Source: JOPF136 sp035272605 (GTDB lineage Bacteria; Acidobacteriota; Terriglobia; Acidiferrales; UBA7541). From it: DNA of 6,375 nucleotides. Below are positions 1 through 4,516 of the stretch, piece by piece; positions within the stretch are counted from its first letter, which is position 1; every line of letters begins with the position of its first letter. The position numbers were made by a program, and so were the translations under genes. The stretch lies in contig DATEQM010000144.1 in NCBI GenBank assembly GCA_035272605.1, positions 1 through 6,375 on the forward strand, in the 5' to 3' direction. The notes beneath the pieces were generated by a model that was not told the origin of the DNA, did no database searches, and worked only from the letters and a program-made list of their open reading frames with translations.

Positions 1-38
1 TTCGCCTGAGCAACCTGCCTGGTATCTGATCTCCTCCA
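1..38 (+). repeat. 38-bp direct repeat, copy 1 (possible IS tip)
   Basis: These 38 bases are identical to 1225-1262 in the same orientation. Identity stops after '...CTCCTCCA', where base 39 is C and its partner 1263 is A. The left edge cannot be fixed because the window begins here. In reverse complement the unit starts 'TGGAGGAG', which fits the 5'-TG...CA-3' ends common to several IS families, so it may be the outer end of an element lying mostly upstream of the window. The repeat is seen directly; the IS reading is inference. Confidence 0.9.
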
Positions 39-76
39 CCGTTTGTGGACAGTAGGGGACGAAGGTTTCTGGGAGT

Positions 77-82
77 TATAAT
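77..82 (+). promoter_or_regulatory. Perfect TATAAT -10 box ahead of the kinase fragment
   Basis: TATAAT lies 11 bases before ATG 94, so transcription would start near base 89 and the message would be almost leaderless for the kinase fragment. No good -35 hexamer is present at the expected distance; bases 54-59 read GGGGAC. In the present arrangement this box would also drive the barrel gene that follows. The preceding 'GGGAGT' resembles the sequence around the -10 box at 1295-1300. Confidence 0.45.
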
Positions 83-93
83 CACGGTCGCTC

Positions 94-210
94 ATGCCTA
101 TCGTTCCAGGTACGCAACTTGGGCCCTATGAAATCGCTTCAGCGCTCGGTGCAGGCGGCATGGGGGAGGTGCACCGGACAGGAATACGCGCACGTCCCTG
201 GAGGGGATGA
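94..210 (+). pseudogene. Ser/Thr protein kinase, N-terminal fragment broken after the glycine-rich loop
   Basis: From ATG 94 the frame reads MPIVPGTQLGPYEI, then LGAGGMGEVHR, and stops at TGA 208-210 after 38 codons. The first 28 residues are those of an acidobacterial-style Hanks kinase: a lead-in, then the GxGGMGxV nucleotide-binding loop. The invariant Lys, HRD and DFG motifs are absent, so the piece cannot be a kinase. After codon 28 the kinase frame seems shifted: an alternative frame around 178-200 reads R-N-T-R-T-S-L, resembling the usual 'RARDTRL'. This suggests a small indel followed by loss of the remaining gene near base 200. It is a different kinase type from the one at 4517, which has a zinc ribbon before the kinase domain. 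The peptide might still be translated and so help coupling to the gene starting two bases downstream. Confidence 0.8.
200..206 (+). promoter_or_regulatory. Ribosome binding site GGAGGGG that decides the TTG start
   Basis: GGAGGGG sits five bases before TTG 212. It is the only good Shine-Dalgarno match near any candidate start of the barrel gene, and it favours TTG 212 over ATG 119 and ATG 128. It lies within the last codons of the kinase fragment, whose TGA at 208-210 is one base from the TTG, an arrangement that permits translational coupling. Confidence 0.6.
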
Positions 211-211
211 A

Positions 212-1114
212 TTGTTCGGTCGGCAGCGGTGCTTGTCGACGATCTTTCGAGGCGCGGTCTTCGCGCTGTTCCTGGCTGTGCCGTGGTTCTGTGCGCTGCC
301 CGTCGGCGCGCAGTCGGCGCCAGCGGATCAGACCCAAGGCGGTTCCACACAGCAGCAGGCCGCCGCGCCCGCGCAAGACCAACAAACGGAAGACATGCAA
401 GCGAACAATGCAGAGCATGACATCACTTACCTGAATTCCCGCCTGGCGTTTCGTTATGACTACAAGTCTCAGGCGAATGACTCGACCTACAATCGTTTCC
501 GGCTCCAGGGCCTATGGGGGTTTGGTCCAGAGAACCGCCTGGGATTCGCCCTCACCATTCCCGTGCTCGATAAAAGCGTGCCGGGAAACTCCGCACTCGG
601 CCTTTCGGACGTTGAGGCCGAATTCGGGGGAATCTTTTATCGCGCAGAACGCATCCGGTTTGGGGCAACCGTCACGCTGTATCCGCGGACTGCGACCAAC
701 AAACTGCTGGGCGGCGCCTCCACGGACGTAGAGCCCGCCTGGGGTTTCACCGCGCTGCTCACCTCGCGAATCGAGCTCAACTGCATCTTCAATTACGAAC
801 GGTCGATTCATACTGTCCGCGGATCTCCCACGAACCAATTTGAGCCGGACTTTACGCTGAGCACTCACCGGCTGGGTATGACCATCTTCACCGAATGGGA
901 TTCGTACTATCTAATCTCCACAGGACAATTCGCGCAGACGCTAAAGATCGGTGCTGGTCGCCGCTTCGGCAAAAAGAATCGCTGGGCGGCGGCCCCGTAT
1001 TATTCCGTTCCGGTGAGTCATGCCGGAACGCTGACGCAGTACATCCAAGAGGCGGGAATCGACGTTACCTGGTTCCCGGCACGCTGGAGCAAGTCTTCAG
1101 CCTCCGCACATTGA
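212..1114 (+). CDS. Putative outer-membrane beta-barrel protein (transporter/porin-like)
   Basis: This 300-residue protein is probably exported and inserted in the outer membrane. From TTG 212 it has a signal peptide: Arg at positions 4, 6 and 13, a hydrophobic stretch at about 14-31, and a likely cut after GAQ or AQSA (33-36). A Gln/Ala-rich low-complexity spacer runs to about 68. The rest alternates polar and hydrophobic residues with aromatics at strand edges, as in small beta-barrels: LNSRLAFRYDY (74-84), NRLGFALTIPV (108-118), RIRFGATVTLYPR (147-159), RIELNCIFNYE (186-196), LKIGAGRRFG (244-253) and a strand at about 281-288. The GLSDVEAEFGG segment (130-140) followed by 'YPRT' recalls the Phenol_MetA_deg/porin-like family; this is recognition by pattern only. 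The C-terminus lacks the usual terminal Phe. An open frame extends back to ATG 119, but those residues overlap the kinase fragment and would bury the signal peptide. The promoter was probably acquired by rearrangement. Confidence 0.75.
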   Translation: MFGRQRCLSTIFRGAVFALFLAVPWFCALPVGAQSAPADQTQGGSTQQQAAAPAQDQQTEDMQANNAEHDITYLNSRLAFRYDYKSQANDSTYNRFRLQGLWGFGPENRLGFALTIPVLDKSVPGNSALGLSDVEAEFGGIFYRAERIRFGATVTLYPRTATNKLLGGASTDVEPAWGFTALLTSRIELNCIFNYERSIHTVRGSPTNQFEPDFTLSTHRLGMTIFTEWDSYYLISTGQFAQTLKIGAGRRFGKKNRWAAAPYYSVPVSHAGTLTQYIQEAGIDVTWFPARWSKSSASAH

Positions 1115-1148
1115 CCACCTGGCCTGCTGTGCCTGCAGCGGGCTGTGG
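1115..1148 (+). terminator. Hairpin directly after the barrel gene
   Basis: The arms GCCTGCTG (1122-1129) and CAGCGGGC (1136-1143) pair with one G-T wobble around a 6-base loop. Outer CCAC (1115-1118) and GTGG (1145-1148) can extend the stem. It begins immediately after the TGA at 1112-1114. No T-run follows, so intrinsic termination is not assured; it could instead protect the 3' end of the message. Confidence 0.35.
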
Positions 1149-1173
1149 AATGCTCCCTCCGTTCGGGAGAAAG

Positions 1174-1216
1174 TGTCACCCATGTTTCCGGTACAAACTG
1201 TCACCGATGTGTCAGG
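1174..1216 (+). repeat. Two copies of an 18-bp motif, 25-bp period
   Basis: TGTCACCCATGTTTCCGG (1174-1191) and TGTCACCGATGTGTCAGG (1199-1216) agree at 15 of 18 positions. Repeated 'TGTCACCNATGT' blocks spaced in this way are familiar as subterminal transposase-binding repeats of IS21/IS481-type elements, but I am relying on memory of such ends and cannot run an alignment. They lie just inside the second 38-bp repeat, as expected if both belong to one IS terminus. No transposase coding sequence is visible in the window. Confidence 0.75.
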
Positions 1217-1224
1217 CCGTTCAC

Positions 1225-1262
1225 TTCGCCTGAGCAACCTGCCTGGTATCTGATCTCCTCCA
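1225..1262 (+). repeat. 38-bp direct repeat, copy 2
   Basis: Exact copy of bases 1-38, same orientation, 1,224 bases downstream. The two copies bracket the kinase fragment and the barrel gene. Beyond the end of identity there is only patchy resemblance (GGTT, then GGGAGT and a -10-like box in both), so a diverged larger duplication that includes the promoter is possible but not shown. Confidence 0.9.
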
Positions 1263-1563
1263 ACGATGGATTGACGGGCGGGTTCGCGTGGGAGTATGCT
1301 CCAGTTTATTCCGCCATCGGCTGCGCATGTGGGGTCGGAGGCGGAGGCGCTGGATGAGCTCCCCAGCCCAACAACCAGCGGCGTTGTACTTCTTGCTCGC
1401 GTCCCTGCAAGGGCGGAGTACTCTCCATGTGGGGAAGGCGGCGCGGAGCAAGACCTGCGCCAGCCCGGCGGGCACACCGCGTGAGCGAAATGGCTCTGGG
1501 AGTCTGCGGGGTGGCTGGCCGCGAAACAATGGAGAGATTTGACGTGCAGTCCAGGAGGCTAAA
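1263..1563 (+). other. Intergenic region with probable long 5' leader; no gene seen
   Basis: About 300 bases without a convincing gene. Short open frames occur but lack ribosome binding sites and protein-like composition. Apart from the promoter at 1271-1300, two similar short dyads stand out: GGAGTATGCTCC (1291-1302, overlapping the -10 box) and GGAGTACTCTCC (1415-1426). They match at 10 of 12 positions and are 124 bases apart, so they could be sites for one regulator or chance. The region ends in a strong AGGAGG at 1553-1558 serving the gene at 1564. Confidence 0.5.
1271..1300 (+). promoter_or_regulatory. Sigma70-type promoter for the 605-aa gene
   Basis: TTGACG (1271-1276) and TATGCT (1295-1300) are separated by 18 bases, a near-consensus pair. 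Initiation near base 1307 would give a leader of about 257 nt before ATG 1564. A GGAG...CTCC dyad overlaps the -10 hexamer and could be an operator. Confidence 0.5.
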
Positions 1564-3381
1564 ATGAATTCGGGAAGCGTCTGGGTGAAGCTCGCTGCGA
1601 AGTGGCTGGTCCTCGTTGTTTCGATTCTGATGATTCCGGCGCTGGTCAGCACGAACTCCAGCGCCGATCAGAAAAATAAGAGCGCGCCGGCACCCCATCC
1701 GCAAGCGTCCCATCCGCCGCCAGCGTCCCACCCGGCGCCCGCGGCTCATCCCTCGTCGAACGCGTCACACGGCGCCACGACGGCCGGACATACGACCACG
1801 AATTCGGCACATACCACCACTTCGACGGCCGGAAAGACCACCGCGAATTCGGGACGTACCACCACATCGACGGCTGGAAAGTCCACGACGACGACGGCGG
1901 GAAGGACCAATACGACCACGGGTGCAAAGCCCACGACGACGACCGCGGGAAGGACCAATACGACCACGGGTGCAAAGCCCACGACGACCACCGCGGGAAA
2001 GACCAATACGACCACGGCTGCAAAGCCCACGACGGCGACCGCGGGAAAGACCGGGGCGACTGCCAACACCGCGAATCGCGCGGGCGCAACGTCTGCTTCG
2101 AAGTCCGGAGCGACAGCGAACGCCGGTGGCTCCAAAACGGTGACGCGCGCGAATGGAAGCACCGCGTCCGTCAACAGGTCCGGCAAGACAACCAGCATGA
2201 CCACAAAAAGCGGCACGACGGCGAGGATGAACGCGAATGGAAGAGTGAGCTCCATCCACACAGCGAATGGCATGACGATTAATCACGGCGCCGGGGGAGC
2301 CCGCGTGGTCTCTTCCACGCACGTCAATGCGCGCGGGCAAACCGTCCGGGTGGTGAATACGGGTGGCCATGCGGGCTATGTAAGCCATACCTATGTGCGA
2401 GGCGGCCGGCCGTACATGAGCCGGACGTACGTGGTGAATGGCCACGCGTATGCGCGCGGCTATCCCGGCTATTACTATCGCGGACATCCGTATTATGGTT
2501 ACGCACCGGGCTATTACTATGGCCCGGGTTTCTACGGTTGGGCCTACAATCCCTGGGCCGCGCCGGTTGCCTTCGCCTGGGGTTGGGGGGCGGCTCCCTG
2601 GTACGGCTACTACGGCTACTATTTCAATCCCTATCCGGTTTACGCTGCTCCGTCGCTGTGGCTGACGGATTACATCATTGCCCAAAACCTGCAAGCCGCA
2701 TATGCCGCAAGCGCGGCCGCCTCTGCAAATGCCGCCGCCGCGAATGCTGCCGCCGCACAAAATGGCGGCAATGACGGCGGTGGTGGCGGACAGGCTGCTT
2801 CGAACGGCGTGGTGCTGACTCCCGAAGTAAAGCAGGCCATCGCGGACGAGGTGAAAGCGGAGCTCGCAGCACAACAGGCCGCCGCTGCAAATCCTGCGGC
2901 GGCAAACGCGGCGCCAGCCGGCGACCAGTTGCCGGCCGCCCTCGATCCCGCGCATCGCACTTTCATCGTCTCCGCGGCCCTCAGCGAACAGCTGCCCGAC
3001 GGGATGGATTGCTCCCTGTCTCAGGGAGACGTTCTGACGCGCATCGACGACACTCCTGACGCGAACAACAATGTGAAGGTGATCGTAAGCGGCAGCCAGA
3101 AGACGGATTGCAATGCCGGGGCTCAGATTTCCGTGGCCGTGAACGACTTGCAGGACATGCACAACGCGTTCCAGGAAAAGATGGAAGACGGAATGAAGAC
3201 GCTGGCGGAAAATCAGGGGAAGAACGGCATGCCGGCCTCCCCCTCCACGGCAACCACTGCCGTCCCCGGCTCGCAGGTTCAGCCCGACCCGGACGCGGCG
3301 GCCGCGCTCCAGAAGCAACAGCAAGAGGCGAATGCAGCGGAGAAGGACGTGGCGCAAGCCTCCGGCCCTTCCGGCTACTGA
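1564..3381 (+). CDS. Large exported protein: Thr-rich stalk, Tyr/Gly-rich segment, two-Cys C-terminal domain
   Basis: This 605-residue protein has no function I can assign. ATG 1564 follows AGGAGG by five bases. Residues 9-29 form a hydrophobic export signal or anchor, with possible cleavage near 29-34. Residues 40-70 are rich in Pro, His and Ala, and 71-190 form a Thr/Ala/Gly stalk with 16-residue repeats. Residues 190-295 contain beta-like NG and RG turns. Residues 297-362 are packed with Tyr (about nineteen), Gly, Pro and Trp, followed by SLWLTDYIIAQNLQ (364-377), a form I associate with acidobacterial hypothetical proteins. Ala/Asn- and Gly-rich linkers lead to a compact domain at about 465-557, from RTFIVSAAL through GDVLTRIDD and VAVNDLQDM to NGMP. 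C483 and C516 lie there and are the only cysteines, so a disulfide is likely outside the cytoplasm. The GDVLTRIDD stretch is faintly PDZ-like, which is unproven. The tail is Gln/Ala-rich. A cell-surface or periplasmic structural role is inference. Confidence 0.85.
   Translation: MNSGSVWVKLAAKWLVLVVSILMIPALVSTNSSADQKNKSAPAPHPQASHPPPASHPAPAAHPSSNASHGATTAGHTTTNSAHTTTSTAGKTTANSGRTTTSTAGKSTTTTAGRTNTTTGAKPTTTTAGRTNTTTGAKPTTTTAGKTNTTTAAKPTTATAGKTGATANTANRAGATSASKSGATANAGGSKTVTRANGSTASVNRSGKTTSMTTKSGTTARMNANGRVSSIHTANGMTINHGAGGARVVSSTHVNARGQTVRVVNTGGHAGYVSHTYVRGGRPYMSRTYVVNGHAYARGYPGYYYRGHPYYGYAPGYYYGPGFYGWAYNPWAAPVAFAWGWGAAPWYGYYGYYFNPYPVYAAPSLWLTDYIIAQNLQAAYAASAAASANAAAANAAAAQNGGNDGGGGGQAASNGVVLTPEVKQAIADEVKAELAAQQAAAANPAAANAAPAGDQLPAALDPAHRTFIVSAALSEQLPDGMDCSLSQGDVLTRIDDTPDANNNVKVIVSGSQKTDCNAGAQISVAVNDLQDMHNAFQEKMEDGMKTLAENQGKNGMPASPSTATTAVPGSQVQPDPDAAAALQKQQQEANAAEKDVAQASGPSGY
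1900..2043 (+). repeat. Three tandem 48-bp in-frame repeats in the Thr-rich stalk
   Basis: Units at 1900-1947, 1948-1995 and 1996-2043 encode GRTNTTTGAKPTTTTA, the same again, then GKTNTTTAAKPTTATA. Units 1 and 2 differ by a single base; unit 3 differs from unit 2 by four. Degenerate half-units (GKSTTTTA and similar) lie upstream and another partial unit begins at 2044. Near-identity at the DNA level points to recent slippage or recombination, so stalk length may vary between strains. Confidence 0.9.
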
Positions 3382-3440
3382 CAACTGTATCGCCGCCTCT
3401 CGCATGGCGACGTTCGGACAATCGAGAGGAACAGGAACCG

Positions 3441-3471
3441 GGGGCGCAGCGGTCGGCGGCTGCGCTCCTTT
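3441..3471 (+). terminator. Candidate terminator after the 605-aa gene
   Basis: GGGGCGCAGC (3441-3450) pairs with GCTGCGCTCC (3459-3468), nine Watson-Crick pairs and one G-T wobble around an 8-base loop. A short TTT (3469-3471) follows. It sits about 60 bases after the TGA at 3379-3381. It is the strongest hairpin I found between genes, although the T-tract is short. Confidence 0.5.
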
Positions 3472-3510
3472 CCGTCTCGAGCCGGGTGTTTGGCCCGCAG
3501 CGTATTTGCC

Positions 3511-3538
3511 TTGGACTCCGGGGAACTCCGGATAGACT
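3511..3538 (+). promoter_or_regulatory. Weak promoter candidate for the 277-aa gene
   Basis: TTGGAC (3511-3516) and TAGACT (3533-3538) are 16 bases apart. The -35 matches consensus only at TTG. Two ACTCCGG copies (3515-3521 and 3525-3531) lie in the spacer, ten bases apart. A start near 3545 would leave a short leader containing just the ribosome binding site. Confidence 0.25.
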
Positions 3539-3559
3539 TTCTGCCGGGAGGGTCTTGCG

Positions 3560-4393
3560 ATGAGAGGGAAATTGGGCGCCGCACTGGGAGCACTTCTCCT
3601 GGTGCCGGCTTTCGGCATTCGTTGCTACGCTCAGGAAGCGCAAAGCGCCGCGGCCCCGGCGCCGAGTCTTCAGCAGCAGTTGGTCGCCCAGTACGCGCTG
3701 ACAAAGACGACCGACGACAAGACCGACATCGTGACCGCGGGCGCCATTCTGATTCTGCAGAAAGATGGCCTGCTGATGTACAGCACCACATCGGCGGCGC
3801 CGCCGCAGGACACCTATAAGGACGGGAAGCTCTCGCAGGGTGCGTATGGCGTGCACGATAAAATGCAGCGATTTGGAAGCATGATGGGACATCCTTCGCC
3901 GCACCCGGTACAGACGCGAACATTTGTTACGGGGGAGAAGTTCTGGGTGACGAACATTCAAGTGCAGCCCGACGGCGTGGTTTTTACGCTCTTCACCGAC
4001 GCCATCGAGGACATCCGCTACTATTCGACCCTGAAATTTATTTTCCCAAAAGGCGCAACGCCTCCCCCGGACCAGGTGCTGAACACCGTCGGCCAAGTCC
4101 TGAAAGTCCAGCAAGACGAGCCCGCACAACAGGCGGGCCAGGGAGACCAACAGCAGGGAGCGGCAGCCGGCGACGCGAACCAGCAGCAGCCGCCGGCAGC
4201 AGACCAAGCCCCGCCAGCTCCGGCAGCCCCGCCAGCCACGCCGGCCACGGTTCAGTTGGGCCAAAGTATTGATGAAGTCGTCGCGATCCTGGGCCAGCCG
4301 GATAAGATCATCAACCTGGGCCCCAAGCAGATTTACGTATACAAAGATCTGAAGGTCACGTTCATCAAGGGCAAGGTAACCGACGCGCAGTAA
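3560..4393 (+). CDS. Exported protein of unknown function with BamE/SmpA-like C-terminal module
   Basis: This 277-residue protein starts at ATG 3560, seven bases after GGGAGGG (3546-3552). A signal peptide covers about 1-24: MRGK, a hydrophobic run, then a cut after CYA or nearby. The Cys at 22 is not in a lipobox, so a lipoprotein is unlikely. A mixed alpha/beta domain spans about 35-183, with TAGAILILQKDGLLMYS (59-75), HDKMQRFGSMMGH (99-111), and TGEKFWVTNIQVQPDGVVF (124-142). Residues 185-229 are a Gln/Pro/Ala linker. The tail, from VQLGQSIDEVVAILGQPDKI (231-250) through QIYVYKDLKVTF, has the G-x-s-x-x-x-V-x-x-x-L-G-x-P then strand pattern of BamE/SmpA/OmlA-like modules. That is pattern similarity only. 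Such two-part proteins are, as far as I recall, frequent in acidobacteria and unassigned. It may share regulation with the 605-aa gene 178 bases upstream, though the hairpin between them argues for separate transcripts. Confidence 0.85.
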   Translation: MRGKLGAALGALLLVPAFGIRCYAQEAQSAAAPAPSLQQQLVAQYALTKTTDDKTDIVTAGAILILQKDGLLMYSTTSAAPPQDTYKDGKLSQGAYGVHDKMQRFGSMMGHPSPHPVQTRTFVTGEKFWVTNIQVQPDGVVFTLFTDAIEDIRYYSTLKFIFPKGATPPPDQVLNTVGQVLKVQQDEPAQQAGQGDQQQGAAAGDANQQQPPAADQAPPAPAAPPATPATVQLGQSIDEVVAILGQPDKIINLGPKQIYVYKDLKVTFIKGKVTDAQ

Positions 4394-4452
4394 CGGCCCC
4401 TCCGTGCAAGGCTCAACGCCCCGTGACGGGCATGCGCCAGCTCCCGGGTCAC

Positions 4453-4471
4453 TTCCCGCCACGCGCGGGAA
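4453..4471 (+). terminator. Perfect 7-bp hairpin between the 277-aa gene and the kinase gene
   Basis: TTCCCGC (4453-4459) and GCGGGAA (4465-4471) pair perfectly around CACGC. It lies 60 bases after the TAA at 4391-4393 and just before the kinase promoter candidate. There is no T-run on the + strand, so it is a weak terminator candidate; a regulator site is an alternative. Confidence 0.35.
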
Positions 4472-4476
4472 CGCTG

Positions 4477-4485
4477 TGGTAGCAT
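4477..4485 (+). promoter_or_regulatory. Extended -10 promoter candidate for the kinase gene
   Basis: TGG followed by TAGCAT makes an extended -10 element (TGn plus a hexamer matching TATAAT at four of six positions). Initiation near 4492 would give a leader of about 25 nt before GTG 4517. No -35 match is evident, which is acceptable for the extended -10 class. Confidence 0.35.
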
Positions 4486-4516
4486 CCTTCCGTCCTCATC
4501 TCCTCGAGGCACACCT

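Larger units (their letters stand above)
1174..1262. mobile_element. Possible IS terminus remnant (IS21/IS481-like)
   Basis: This proposal combines two observations: tandem subterminal-type motifs at 1174-1216 and the 38-bp repeat at 1225-1262, whose homology to bases 1-38 stops sharply after a 'CA'. A decayed element that kept only its end would look like this. The transposase and the other terminus are missing, and no short target duplication was found. The family assignment is tentative. Alternatively the whole stretch could be a dispersed non-IS repeat. Confidence 0.35.

Noticed and set aside
1..1262. The 38-bp repeats considered as phage or island attachment sites
   Set aside because: No integrase, tRNA gene or phage gene lies between them; the enclosed segment holds only a kinase fragment and one barrel gene, and the adjoining motifs fit an IS end better.
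1145..1357. Small + strand open frames (about 70-112 aa) across the barrel gene end and the following intergenic region
   Set aside because: They run through the IS-like motifs and the 38-bp repeat, lack ribosome binding sites and have no protein-like features.
1900..2043. Regular repeats that might be read as a CRISPR array
   Set aside because: The units are directly adjacent without spacers, stay in frame and encode a Thr-rich peptide stalk.
3441..3468. Hairpin considered as a small RNA or tRNA-like element
   Set aside because: A single stem-loop followed by TTT after a stop codon is more simply a terminator; no tRNA cloverleaf or anticodon arm can be drawn here, and no rRNA or tRNA gene was recognised elsewhere in the window.
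1765..3618. 617-aa open frame on the minus strand antisense to the 605-aa gene
   Set aside because: Arg/Gly/Cys/His-rich shadow composition with no export signal, motif or ribosome binding site; the + strand frame has a strong Shine-Dalgarno and recognisable protein organisation.
2981..4462. 493-aa minus-strand open frame
   Set aside because: It spans the antisense of two + strand genes and their intergenic hairpin; the composition is that of a GC-rich shadow frame.
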